NCBI GenBank assembly: GCA_028705565.1
Contig: JAQWDH010000008.1
Location: 1 to 49,843, forward strand
Reading direction: 5' to 3'
DNA: 49,843 bases
Source of the DNA: Patescibacteria group bacterium
GTDB lineage: Bacteria > Patescibacteriota > Patescibacteriia > Magasanikbacterales > GWA2-37-8
Below, in pieces: positions 34,046 to 42,712 of the stretch. The notes under the pieces are model-generated. The model did not search any database. It worked only from the letters and a program-made list of their open reading frames with translations, and was not told the DNA's origin. The translations under genes were made by a program, and so were the position numbers. Numbering within the stretch: position 1 is the stretch's first letter; each line of letters opens with the position of its first letter.

Positions 34046-35785
34046 TTATTTTTCTTCTTTTACTCCGTAATAATCCAAAGTTAACGCGGCGACATCCTTA
34101 AATACCGGCGCGACTGTTGATTCTGCCCATTGCCTTTGGGGGGCTTCGTATTTTACCAAAAGAACAAACTTTGGATTTTCTGAAGGCGCGAAACCCAAAA
34201 ATGTATGATTGGTTTCTTCCGTGTATCCGCCCTTTCCCGGTATCTGGGCCGTGCCGGTTTTACCTGCCATATAATAATGCTCCAATTTCGCGTTTACTCC
34301 ATGCCCTTTTTCAATCACGGAAACCAACATGCCTGTAATTAATTTTGACGCGCGCGTGGAAATCACGGTGTCAGACGATTGTGATTTTGTTTTTTCCATT
34401 TTTCCGTTCGCGTAACGAATTTCATCAATAATATACGGTTTGAAAATTTGCCCGCCGTTCGCCAAGGCGGAAAACGCTGTCGCTATTTGCAAAGGCGTGA
34501 CTGTAACTCCTTGACCGAAAGACGCGACCGCCGAATAAATTTTGCCTTTATTTTCCAACTGCGAGACGTCTCCGGCAACCTCGGTGTCAAGGCCTATGCC
34601 GGTTTTTTTGCCAAATCCGAATTTGTCAACATATTCTTTAAATTTTTCTCTGCCTATTTTTTCAACAACCCAAATCATACCGGTATTGATTGAATTTTCC
34701 AAAACTCCTGTCATTGTTTGAACTCCGTAATTTTTATCCAAAGCATTGTGTATCTTAAAACCGTCTATCTCTCTAACTCCCGGGTCGGTAAATGTCGTTC
34801 CCGGACTCACCAATTCCAAATCCAAAGCAATCGCCATCGTAATCGGTTTAAAAACAGACCCCGGCTCGTAAGGAGTAAAAATCGTTGAATTGTTAAAAGC
34901 GGACATTTCTTTGTTATCCGCGTAATTATTCGGGTCAAAATCCGGCAAACTGCACATCGCGATAATCGCCCCTGTGTAAGGATTCATTAAAATCAAAGAC
35001 GCGCTTTTCGCTTTATATGTTTCCATCCCCTGTCTTAATCTTTCGCAAGCCTTGAATTGCAATGTGCGGTCAATGGTTAAAACAAGTTCCGCCCCATTTT
35101 CCGCTTGTTCAACGGTGCGGCCCGCGGAATATATCCAGTTTCCTCTTGCTCCTCTTTCGCCGGATAAAAAACCTTCTTTACCTTTTAAAATATCATTCCA
35201 ATACCCTTCAACCCCATAACTCCCGTCCAACTCCCCACTGTCGTTTAATTTGGTAAAACCAACAACCGTTGAAGCGAGATTGTTTTCAGGATAAAAACGA
35301 TATTCTTGTTCCGCGAAATGAATGCCGGATAAATTCATTTCTTGAATTTTTTTCATCGTTTCATCGTCAATTTTTTTCGCTATCGGTTCGTAGGGGTCGT
35401 TGTCTTTGGAAAGTTTTAGGACGAGCTCGGTTTTTAATTCTTCGGAATATTGAAAAAATTCCGATAAATTTTCAACTATTTCCGTCACTTCTTCTTTTTT
35501 AATTTCAGCCGGAACCGCGAAAATTTCATAATATATTTTATTAACCGCCGCCGGATACTCTTTGTCAGAACGCGTGTCTTGAAAAAAAACGCTTCCTCGC
35601 TCCGGACGCAAAGTTTTATAAATTTCATGAGTGTTTGAAGCGATGTCAGAATAATATTTATGCTCAATGACTTGCAAGACAAAAAGGCGCGCGATAATCA
35701 CAGCGGAAAACAAAAAGAAAAAGACCGACAGCGCTTTGGCTCTGGCGGCGCTTCTTGAATTATTATTTTGTTTAAATAAATACAT
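34046..35785 (-). CDS. Class B penicillin-binding protein (FtsI/PBP2-like transpeptidase)
   Basis: 579 residues from the ATG at 35783-35785; a TTG 5 codons upstream is an alternative. One N-terminal membrane helix (about 18-37), a PBP dimer-type domain starting ERGSVFFQD, then the transpeptidase: SxxK is SVFK (about 310-313), SxN is SIN (365-367) and KTG is KTGTA (509-513). It cross-links peptidoglycan at the outer face of the membrane, most likely at the division site (FtsI), though elongation (PBP2) is possible. It lies between gpsA and murF. Confidence 0.93.
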   Translation of the reverse strand: MYLFKQNNNSRSAARAKALSVFFFLFSAVIIARLFVLQVIEHKYYSDIASNTHEIYKTLRPERGSVFFQDTRSDKEYPAAVNKIYYEIFAVPAEIKKEEVTEIVENLSEFFQYSEELKTELVLKLSKDNDPYEPIAKKIDDETMKKIQEMNLSGIHFAEQEYRFYPENNLASTVVGFTKLNDSGELDGSYGVEGYWNDILKGKEGFLSGERGARGNWIYSAGRTVEQAENGAELVLTIDRTLQFKACERLRQGMETYKAKSASLILMNPYTGAIIAMCSLPDFDPNNYADNKEMSAFNNSTIFTPYEPGSVFKPITMAIALDLELVSPGTTFTDPGVREIDGFKIHNALDKNYGVQTMTGVLENSINTGMIWVVEKIGREKFKEYVDKFGFGKKTGIGLDTEVAGDVSQLENKGKIYSAVASFGQGVTVTPLQIATAFSALANGGQIFKPYIIDEIRYANGKMEKTKSQSSDTVISTRASKLITGMLVSVIEKGHGVNAKLEHYYMAGKTGTAQIPGKGGYTEETNHTFLGFAPSENPKFVLLVKYEAPQRQWAESTVAPVFKDVAALTLDYYGVKEEK

Positions 35786-35812
35786 CGGCAAAAATGACAA
35801 TAAAAATTTTGT

Positions 35813-36805
35813 TTAAAATTTTTCCAAAAATTTTTCCAATTCCGTTTTCGCGTTCTTATTGTTCCAAACTATCGCAAAAATCATTTCTGCCAAAGGCATT
35901 CTGATTTTATGTTTACGCCCCAAAACGCGCAAAACCTTGCATGCAGACACGCCTTCAACCGTTTGCCCGACTTTTTTAAACGCTTCGTCTTTATTCATTC
36001 CAGAAGCCAAACATTCTCCGAATCTGCGGTTGCGGCTCAAGGGCGCGAGTCCGGTGCCGACCAAATCGCCAAAACCGGACAAACCGAATATCGTTTCCTC
36101 TTTGCCTCCTGCTTTTTTCGCCAAAATAGCCATTTCTTTCAAGGCCGAGGTTAAAATCGCCGATTTTGTGTTCAAAGGCAAACCGAGCCCGTCGCAAACA
36201 CCTATAACGATGGCGTAAACATTTTTAAACGCGCCTCCGATTTCAACGCCGACCACATCTTTTGTCGCTTTCAATCTTAAATTTTTATTCTCAATTATTT
36301 TTTTAATTTTATCAATGGCTTTCAAATCATCCGAAGCCGCGTCCATCGCGGTAAAAAACCCACGCGCCATATCGCCGGCTATGGACGGACCGGAAAGAGA
36401 AACTACGGGGCATCCGCGCAGATGTTTTTTCATCACGTTTGGGATCAAACTTAAAGTTTTCTCGTCCAAACCTTTTGATGTATCCACGCAAACCGTTCCT
36501 TTTTTTACAAATTCCGCGGCTCGTTTAGCAACACTCTCCGTAAAATCGCTCGGAACGCAAAAAAATACTGCTTCAGCGTTCTTTAAAGCTTCTTTTAAAT
36601 TCTGCTCTGGCTTTATATTTTCCGATAATTTTATGCCGGAAAAATATTTTTTATTTTCGTGAAATTCCGCGATTTGACGCAATGGTTCAATGTCGCCTTC
36701 ATGATTCCATAAAAAAACCTCGTTCCCATTCAAAGCCAAAACCTGCGCCACGGCAGTGCCCATATTTCCGGCGCCGAGCACAGATACTTTTTTGATTTTT
36801 GACAT
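35813..36805 (-). CDS. gpsA: Glycerol-3-phosphate dehydrogenase (NAD(P)+)
   Basis: 330 residues. NAD loop LGAGNMGTAVAQVLAL near the start, VFFCVPSDF, VDTSKGLDEKTLSLI, SLSGPSIAGDMARG, the catalytic Lys in KNVYAIVIGVCDGLGL, and GLSGFGDLVGTG. It makes glycerol 3-phosphate for phospholipids from dihydroxyacetone phosphate, and so draws on the tpiA product. Promoter at 36832-36860; probable first gene of the PBP/murF unit. Confidence 0.97.
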   Translation of the reverse strand: MSKIKKVSVLGAGNMGTAVAQVLALNGNEVFLWNHEGDIEPLRQIAEFHENKKYFSGIKLSENIKPEQNLKEALKNAEAVFFCVPSDFTESVAKRAAEFVKKGTVCVDTSKGLDEKTLSLIPNVMKKHLRGCPVVSLSGPSIAGDMARGFFTAMDAASDDLKAIDKIKKIIENKNLRLKATKDVVGVEIGGAFKNVYAIVIGVCDGLGLPLNTKSAILTSALKEMAILAKKAGGKEETIFGLSGFGDLVGTGLAPLSRNRRFGECLASGMNKDEAFKKVGQTVEGVSACKVLRVLGRKHKIRMPLAEMIFAIVWNNKNAKTELEKFLEKF

Positions 36806-36831
36806 AAAAAATGATTAATTTTTACATATGA

Positions 36832-36860
36832 ATTATACTTTATTTTGGAATAATTATCAA
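36832..36860 (-). promoter_or_regulatory. Promoter for gpsA and downstream wall genes
   Basis: Minus strand: -35 TTGATA (36855-36860), 17-base spacer, perfect -10 TATAAT (36832-36837). Start near 36825, about 20 bases before the ATG. Confidence 0.75.
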
Positions 36861-36889
36861 CGAATACGCGATTCGCGATAAAATATAAA

Positions 36890-36919
36890 AAAGAGCGCGA
36901 CTGAAATCGCCCGCTCTTT
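36890..36919 (-). terminator. Intrinsic terminator after the dGTPase gene
   Basis: Minus strand: AAAGAGCG, inner short stem, CGCTCTTT, then T-rich sequence (arms 36890-36897 and 36912-36919). Separates the dGTPase unit from the gpsA promoter. Confidence 0.82.
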
Positions 36920-36950
36920 ATGATATGAATCAAACTTTTTTATAAACACT

Positions 36951-37988
36951 CTACCAATCCAAATCAGGATCGGTAAAATCAATGTATCTTCCTTTCAAAA
37001 ACGGCGCTATCTCGGCTACTGCCGAGCCATCTTTCAAGACATTATTTATCGCTTCGTTGTCTGGCATCAGCGCCAACACGATGGCCGGGTCAACATCACT
37101 TCCGCTTAATTTTTTTGCTATCGTATTATACGCCTTTTCCAGTATTTCAAAGGCATTTTTTATATCCAAATCATAATAAACTTTATACATTTCTTTTTTT
37201 ATCGCGGCGAACTTTTGCGCCGCTTCGCTTTCAGCAAACACAACCGTTCCTTTCTCCGCGGATTCAACACATAACTCTTTTACGCAACAAGCGCAACGCT
37301 CCCGCTGGTTTTTTCCAAACCAGCCCACTAGTTTTTTTAACTCTGGAAAATCGCCGATTTTGAAGGTCTTGGTTCTAAAAAATATATCCTCAATATCATC
37401 CCAAATATACGCGATCTTGTCCGCGCACTTTACAACATTTCCCTCTTCAAATCCGGCGGTCGTTATTAGCTCCCCCGAACCGCTTGAATGATTTTGAATA
37501 CCACTGAGAACTTGATGGGTTAAATTAAGTCCCACCCCTTTTCTTTCAACCTTTTGGGCTACGACAACACCGAATATTTCGTGGCGAAATTCTTTTCCGG
37601 TTATTTGTGTAATGAACTGTTCGCCTAAATGACCGAGCGGCGTGTGTCCGATATCATGTGACAGGGCGATTGCCAAGCAAAGATTTTCATTAAGTCCCAA
37701 TATTCTGGCAATCAGCGTGGAGATGTTCGCCACCTCGTAGGAGTGCGTGGCGCGCGTGCGCACATGTAGGTTTTTATTCATAGTAAAAACCTGTGTTTTG
37801 TTATTCATGCGGCGCATCGCTTTGCTCGGTAAAATCTTTTGCAAAGCGTCTATTGCAAAAGGCGACCCGAAACTTATCATATAATTATCTTGGTCGCCAT
37901 CATAACGGCGGCGAGCGTCTTCGTCGCGCGTTTTCTTCTCGGCGAGACATCCCGAACAATCCTGAAATTTTTTATCCTTTTCATACAT
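36951..37988 (-). CDS. dgt: dGTPase-like HD-domain triphosphohydrolase
   Basis: 345 residues. The HD metal set is present: H82 (RATHSYEVA), H111-D112 (LSHDIGHTPLGHLGE), and D190 (KCADKIAYIWDDIED). These and the FRHE stretch are typical of Dgt-type enzymes, which cut dNTPs to deoxynucleosides and triphosphate. The N-terminus has four cysteine/charged clusters (CSGC) not usual for Dgt. Start fixed by a strong AAAGGAGG with the normal spacing. It has its own promoter and terminator. Confidence 0.85.
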   Translation of the reverse strand: MYEKDKKFQDCSGCLAEKKTRDEDARRRYDGDQDNYMISFGSPFAIDALQKILPSKAMRRMNNKTQVFTMNKNLHVRTRATHSYEVANISTLIARILGLNENLCLAIALSHDIGHTPLGHLGEQFITQITGKEFRHEIFGVVVAQKVERKGVGLNLTHQVLSGIQNHSSGSGELITTAGFEEGNVVKCADKIAYIWDDIEDIFFRTKTFKIGDFPELKKLVGWFGKNQRERCACCVKELCVESAEKGTVVFAESEAAQKFAAIKKEMYKVYYDLDIKNAFEILEKAYNTIAKKLSGSDVDPAIVLALMPDNEAINNVLKDGSAVAEIAPFLKGRYIDFTDPDLDW

Positions 37989-38034
37989 TTTTGCCTCCTT
38001 TAAATAAAATTTTTAAAGAGCTTTTTATTTTTGA

Positions 38035-38063
38035 ACACTAACATAAATTAACACAACAGTCAA
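38035..38063 (-). promoter_or_regulatory. Promoter for the dGTPase gene
   Basis: Minus strand: -35 TTGACT (38058-38063), 17-base spacer, -10 TAGTGT (38035-38040). Start near 38028, giving a 40-base leader ending in AAAGGAGG. Confidence 0.6.
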
Positions 38064-38125
38064 TGCGATTAAATAAAAAAACACGCGCTATGGCGGTATT
38101 GAGGAAAGTACAACAAATTAAAAAA

Positions 38126-40330
38126 TCAGTCAAACGCATTGACCACGCTAACGATTTTGTTTTTTAGGCTGTTTTTATCCAATTCCGCCAATTTATAAAT
38201 CTCTTCGGCCGAGCCGGATTTAAAGTATGAATCAACGCCGATTGTTCTCTCCGAGCAATCAGATGGCAGAATAAACGGATACAAAAACCCTTTCCAGCCG
38301 TTGTGCAGTATGATTGTTTTTTTTCTTTCCTCATCAGGTAAAATTTCCAACGCCTTCCGCGGATTGTTCTTTTGTAATTCTTCAAACAATTGAGGAGAAG
38401 TTACGGCGACTATTTTAACGTCCAGCCCGTCTTGGGCGAGTTCCGGCAAAATTTTTAAAACATTCATCATCATTTGCGCGCCGCTTATCGCCAAAACGAT
38501 TTTTCTTTTTCCGTTATTTTGAAAATCGCGAAAAACATAAGCTCCGTTAATCGCTTCACGCGCCGGAGGAGTCCCGTTCCCCCGTTCAAAAACCAAAGTA
38601 TTTGTTCTCGGCAAAGCCAAAATTATCGGCTCGGCTTTTTTAAGAGCGTAAAAAAGCATTTCCACGCACTCGTTCGCGTCCAATGGTTTGTAAACTTTTA
38701 TCCCGGGCAAAGAGCCGAAAAGAGACATCCAAAAAGTTCCCTGATGCGTTGGCCCGTCTTCTCCTGTTTCGGGCCCGTCGTGCGAAGCCAAAGCGATAAA
38801 AAATCCTTTGTTTTCCGGATTCAAATGATTATTCACCAAAGCCAAACGGATGCAGTGTGAAGATAAAAGAGTAAAAACCGCGTAAGCGCCAAAAACGGAA
38901 ACCGGGTGAAATTCTCCGGGTAAAATATCCTGTGTCATGGCTGACGACATCATCGCCATATTTTGTTCGGCGATTCCGAAACGAATGCCGCGCCCTAAAA
39001 TATTTTTGCGATTTATAATTCCGTAAATTTCTTCCGCCTCGTTCGTCAAAACCGACTTGCTCAAATCTCCGGCGCCAGCATAAAAAAATGCGGTTTTTTT
39101 CATCAACCATTTGAAAAACGCGCTTGATGACTTGCGTATGGAGATTTCTTCGCCGGATTTAAAAATCAATTCCTCTGGCAAAACATCCGGACGCGCAATG
39201 CTTGCCGGATTCACAAGCGGCCTGCCGGATAATTTCTTTTCCATTTTTTTAACCAAAACGCCTTCCGGTTTAATGTTTTCCGCCGCGATTTCCATCCTTC
39301 GCGCTATATACCGCGCGTCTTCTTCATTTAATTTTCCAAAAATATATTCAATATCCAAAATCGTTTTTCCTTCCTCGCCCGGGATGTTAAAACCCAATTT
39401 TTTTACAGCTTTTACATAATCTGAATGGTTCAACATTGAACCGTGCGACCCGGCGGTATTTTCTTTGGCTCCGTAGCATTTGCCTTTTACCGTATGCGAC
39501 AAGACAACTGTCGGTGAATTGTTTTTAAATCCTTTTTTCGCCAGATGATACGCGCGCGCGAGCTGTGACAAATTTTGTCCGTCAACTTCAATCACATTCC
39601 AACCGAAACCGAGCCAATGATTAAGATAACGCGACACGATAACTTCTTCAATCGGACCGTCAACGCCGAAGTGATTGTAGTCCAAACTTACGATTAAATT
39701 TTTCATTCCCGTCGCCGCCAAAACATTGCGCGCCTCATAACTGATTCCTTCCTCGCTTTCAGCGTCGCCGATAAAAACCCAAACTTTCGTGTCCAAACCG
39801 CAAGAGCTATGCGCCAACGCAATTCCTCCGGCAACTGAAAATCCGTGTCCTGACGGACCTGTTGAATAATCAGAAAGAGGATAACAACTTTCAGCGTGTC
39901 CTTGCGGACCGTCAGGGTGGCGGAAACGAATTAAGTCCTCTGGAAAAACGGATTTGATAACAGCGGGAGAAAACTGCCGCCCTTCGCGGCGCATTGTTTC
40001 ATATATCAAAGACAGTCCGGAATATAAAAGCGGCGCGCAATGACCGGCGCTCCAAACAACTCTGTCACGCCCGGGATCTTTCGGGTCCAAAGGATTAAAG
40101 GCTAAAACTCCGCTGAAAATCAAAGACAAAAATTGTTCAACTTTTGAACTGCTTCCGCCCGGATGTCCCGATTGCGACGCTTCCACAGTCGCAAAAATCA
40201 ATCCACGCAAAATCTTGGCGAACTTCTCAATTTTTTTAACATCAAATCCGTCAATCGCGGTTGATTTTTCCTTTCGCAAATCAACATACTCCCCTTCAAC
40301 GGATTTTGAATTTTTTATTTTAAAAACCAT
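38126..40330 (-). CDS. tkt: Transketolase
   Basis: 734 residues in one chain. TPP-binding half: ASQSGHPGGSSSKVEQF, SAGHCAPLLYSGL, GDAESEEGISYEARNVLAATG, SLDYNHFGVDGP. Pyrimidine half: RFGIAEQNMAMMSSAM, then LASHDGPETGEDGPTHQG and YKPLDANECVE. It swaps two-carbon units in the pentose-phosphate pathway, which supplies ribose. The N-terminal 28 codons are partly copied 2.3 kb away between the two restriction cassettes. It lies directly downstream of REase1; no clear separate promoter was found. Confidence 0.93.
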   Translation of the reverse strand: MVFKIKNSKSVEGEYVDLRKEKSTAIDGFDVKKIEKFAKILRGLIFATVEASQSGHPGGSSSKVEQFLSLIFSGVLAFNPLDPKDPGRDRVVWSAGHCAPLLYSGLSLIYETMRREGRQFSPAVIKSVFPEDLIRFRHPDGPQGHAESCYPLSDYSTGPSGHGFSVAGGIALAHSSCGLDTKVWVFIGDAESEEGISYEARNVLAATGMKNLIVSLDYNHFGVDGPIEEVIVSRYLNHWLGFGWNVIEVDGQNLSQLARAYHLAKKGFKNNSPTVVLSHTVKGKCYGAKENTAGSHGSMLNHSDYVKAVKKLGFNIPGEEGKTILDIEYIFGKLNEEDARYIARRMEIAAENIKPEGVLVKKMEKKLSGRPLVNPASIARPDVLPEELIFKSGEEISIRKSSSAFFKWLMKKTAFFYAGAGDLSKSVLTNEAEEIYGIINRKNILGRGIRFGIAEQNMAMMSSAMTQDILPGEFHPVSVFGAYAVFTLLSSHCIRLALVNNHLNPENKGFFIALASHDGPETGEDGPTHQGTFWMSLFGSLPGIKVYKPLDANECVEMLFYALKKAEPIILALPRTNTLVFERGNGTPPAREAINGAYVFRDFQNNGKRKIVLAISGAQMMMNVLKILPELAQDGLDVKIVAVTSPQLFEELQKNNPRKALEILPDEERKKTIILHNGWKGFLYPFILPSDCSERTIGVDSYFKSGSAEEIYKLAELDKNSLKNKIVSVVNAFD

Positions 40331-40333
40331 AAA
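40247..40333. repeat. Transketolase 5'-end repeat, original copy
   Basis: 87 bases (first 28 codons of tkt plus 3 bases upstream) repeated at 42583-42669 with the same length and one mismatch (40327 C against 42663 T, changing Val2 to Ile). Confidence 0.95.
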
Positions 40334-40372
40334 ATTTTACATTGATAAGTATACATCAACCGATATATATTT

Positions 40373-41059
40373 TTAGCTCTTTAAATTTACAAGGTGAATA
40401 AACTTGTCTAAAAATTTTTTTAAAGAAAATTCGTTTTGAAGTATTTTTTTTGTTTCGGCAGAAAAATCAAAGTCATTATAACTTACAAGTTTCGGATTGT
40501 TATTTTTGTCAAAATCCAACAAACAAACTCCAATTAAGTCGGGTTTGTGCGGGAAATCCATGTCTTTAAATAATTTTATGTATTTTTGTAAATCTTTTTC
40601 ATTAATAATTTCAATTTTTTGTTCTTTTCCTCGTAAATTTCCTTTGTTTTTTGAATAATATGGCGTATGTCCGCGCAATACCAAAAAATGGGCAAAACCT
40701 ACGCCCTGTCTCCTGATGTTTGCCGTCTCTCCCATGAGATTTTCAAAATAATTATTTGCATTCTGTTTGTAGTTTGACGTGACGAATTTAAAACTAACAG
40801 TTGCCACGATTTTTTCTTTTTTGAATATTGCTATATCAAGATCTTTCAAATAATATTTTCCGTCAAACGTCGCTTCTTTACCGTCGCCAATTCCCAATGA
40901 TTTGATAGAAAAACTTTTTCCGAGCTTATTTAAAATTGTTTCGGATAAAAATTTGTGAATTGGCACTAATTTTTTTATGCTTCTGGCGCCGCCTTTCTTA
41001 TTATAAGCCTTAAAGGACGCGCTGATTGCTGATAAAAATTTACTGCCTATCTGACCCAT
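40373..41059 (-). CDS. Predicted type II restriction endonuclease (cassette A)
   Basis: 228 residues. Probable PD-(D/E)xK nuclease fold: D75 in KDLDIAIFK followed by a strand with SFK (89-91) in place of the usual ExK, then the helix GETANIRRQ (about 110-118). A variant catalytic core like this occurs in some restriction enzymes, but I cannot name the family or recognition site. The start ATG is 14 bases after the stop of the adenine methyltransferase, the usual layout of a restriction-modification pair. AT-rich and phage-like in style. Confidence 0.6.
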   Translation of the reverse strand: MGQIGSKFLSAISASFKAYNKKGGARSIKKLVPIHKFLSETILNKLGKSFSIKSLGIGDGKEATFDGKYYLKDLDIAIFKKEKIVATVSFKFVTSNYKQNANNYFENLMGETANIRRQGVGFAHFLVLRGHTPYYSKNKGNLRGKEQKIEIINEKDLQKYIKLFKDMDFPHKPDLIGVCLLDFDKNNNPKLVSYNDFDFSAETKKILQNEFSLKKFLDKFIHLVNLKS

Positions 41060-41073
41060 ATGATTGTTGGTAA

Positions 41074-42534
41074 TTAAAATAAAGCAGGTTGTGTTTTAAA
41101 AAATTGAGGATGTACAAAATCTTTCAGAAAACTTTTGGCGTATGATTTATAACCGCCACGATAACTCTTTGATACTGAGCTGATATGTTCTTTCATTAGG
41201 TCGGAGTTTAAAGCGTCGCACAGTTCATAAAGATCTATACTATTTTTTGGTTTGACACAATACCCGGCATAGAAGCTCGCATTTTCATCTTCAACCACAA
41301 AAAATCTTGGAGAGATGTTCATGGTACTGGTTATAATTTTTTTGCCAAAACTGGTTTTAAGACCTTGGTTTCGTCCAAAAGCGTAAAATTCTTCATAATT
41401 TTTACCGCCCCCCTTATCTCTCATTGCTAAAATATTCTTGTGATTAAGGAAATACTTATATGCTTCAGGGTATTTTTTTTTAAAAGTATCATGATTAATT
41501 ATTTTTTCGTTCTTATACGGGAAAATCAAAAAAAGATTTTGGCTCATACCTTTATATGTAGATGCCTTGATGATTGGTACGCACAAATTTTTTTCTATTT
41601 TATATTCGCCAAAATAGTGATATTGGTTGTCACTTTTGTCTGGTGAAAAAATATAAATATCATCTTTAAGAGTGGCGATTCCGTAGTGAATGTCTGCCAC
41701 CTCTTGAAGCGTAGAATATTTTTTGTTAAGTTTAACTACCTTGTCTAAATATTTTTGGTCAAAAAATTCCCATCGTTCTGTCCGCATGTGTTGGATTGAT
41801 ATTTTTTTAAATTCAATATTTTGAAAATCATTTTTAAAATTTTCCGCATACAAAAAGCCATTGGTTTTTTCTTTTTGCAAGAGTGTAATTGCGGTGTATG
41901 TCGTTGCGTCTTTAAAAATTTGCCAATGATCAAAATTTACGATTTTTGTCAAGTGTGGCAGCATCAAATTGCGTAAATTTTTGCCGGCGGCAGAATAAAA
42001 ATGAGAATTAGGTGTAATGAAAACAATTTTTCCGTTGTCTTTTAGTAATTTTAAAGCTCGCTCAAAGAAACAATAATATAAATCAATTGAACCATTTGAG
42101 GCTGTTATAAAATTATTTTGCAATTGTTCTTTTCTGCCGTTAAGATTTTGAATACGGACATAAGGCGGGTTGCCAATTATAAAATTAAATTTCTCATTAA
42201 AATTGTGGAAACAAAAATCATCATCTATTTCATTAAACTTGGTGATTTTATTTTTTGATAATTTTTGCAAGTTTTGTTTGGTTTTTTCTATATAATCTGA
42301 CGATAAATCAATAAAATAAATATTTTCTTCTATAACTTTGTTTATGGGCTTACCGGATAATTTTGCCAATTTTTTTGCCGCGATTATTGTGAAAACACCT
42401 TCGCCACAACCGGCATCCAATACCTTTTCTTTTCCTGTGATTTTTTGACTATTTAACGCTTCGCCAACCATAAAATCAGCCACCCATTCGGGGGTAAAAA
42501 CAACGCCGTTTTCTTTTTTTATTTTTGCGTTCAT
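41074..42534 (-). CDS. DNA adenine N6-methyltransferase, cassette A (MTase1)
   Basis: 486 residues. Motif X VVFTPEWVADFMV (11-23), motif I VLDAGCGEG (38-46) and catalytic NPPY (122-125) identify a gamma-type N6-adenine methyltransferase, probably Eco57I/TaqI-like, with a target-recognition half including IHYGIATLKDD. It protects the site cut by REase1. The last residues, QPALF, resemble a sliding-clamp binding motif (QL[SD]LF). The ATG lies right after a TATAAT, so the mRNA is probably leaderless. The first 7 codons and promoter are identical to MTase2. Confidence 0.88.
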   Translation of the reverse strand: MNAKIKKENGVVFTPEWVADFMVGEALNSQKITGKEKVLDAGCGEGVFTIIAAKKLAKLSGKPINKVIEENIYFIDLSSDYIEKTKQNLQKLSKNKITKFNEIDDDFCFHNFNEKFNFIIGNPPYVRIQNLNGRKEQLQNNFITASNGSIDLYYCFFERALKLLKDNGKIVFITPNSHFYSAAGKNLRNLMLPHLTKIVNFDHWQIFKDATTYTAITLLQKEKTNGFLYAENFKNDFQNIEFKKISIQHMRTERWEFFDQKYLDKVVKLNKKYSTLQEVADIHYGIATLKDDIYIFSPDKSDNQYHYFGEYKIEKNLCVPIIKASTYKGMSQNLFLIFPYKNEKIINHDTFKKKYPEAYKYFLNHKNILAMRDKGGGKNYEEFYAFGRNQGLKTSFGKKIITSTMNISPRFFVVEDENASFYAGYCVKPKNSIDLYELCDALNSDLMKEHISSVSKSYRGGYKSYAKSFLKDFVHPQFFKTQPALF

Positions 42535-42583
42535 GGGTATATTATAGCAAAAATCTTACTTTTCCCAAAATCTTCCCTCCTCT
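42514..42583. repeat. Sulfatase 3'-end/MTase promoter repeat, scar copy
   Basis: 70 bases identical to 44721-44790: the end of the LTA-synthase-like gene (EEGRFWEK, stop), the intergenic promoter and the first seven MTase codons. It abuts the transketolase repeat at 42583 with a 1-base overlap. Confidence 0.97.
42544..42549 (-). promoter_or_regulatory. -10 element of MTase1 (leaderless start)
   Basis: Minus strand TATAAT seven bases before the ATG at 42534; the predicted transcription start falls at or next to the ATG, so the mRNA would be leaderless. A weak TTGGGA lies 16 bases upstream. Identical sequence precedes MTase2. Confidence 0.5.
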
Positions 42584-42666
42584 CCGTCAATCGCGGTTGA
42601 TTTTTCCTTTCGCAAATCAACATACTCCCCTTCAACGGATTTTGAATTTTTTATTTTAAAAATCAT
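42556..42666 (-). pseudogene. Chimeric scar ORF: transketolase start fused in frame to sulfatase end
   Basis: 36 codons. Residues 1-28 equal the transketolase start (MIFKIKNSKS and on to AIDG, one change V2I). Residues 29-36 equal the last eight of the LTA-synthase-like protein (EEGRFWEK) with its stop codon. The fusion is in frame with a 1-base overlap at the junction. It is a by-product of DNA rearrangement, not a working gene. It marks where two copies of the locus were joined. Confidence 0.9.
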
Positions 42667-42669
42667 AAA
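42583..42669. repeat. Transketolase 5'-end repeat, scar copy
   Basis: Matches 40247-40333 base for base except 42663. The upstream sequence then differs completely, so the repeat ends 3 bases before the ATG. Confidence 0.95.
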
Positions 42670-42678
42670 TTAAAAATG

Positions 42679-42703
42679 AATGTCCGGAACAATGTCCAGA
42701 ACT
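42679..42703. repeat. Imperfect 12-base tandem repeat with TCCGGA
   Basis: ATGTCCGGAACA followed by ATGTCCAGAACT between the REase2 stop and the scar ORF. The first unit contains the palindrome TCCGGA. It may be an operator, or simply remnant sequence. Confidence 0.4.
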
Positions 42704-42712
42704 TAAAATTTT

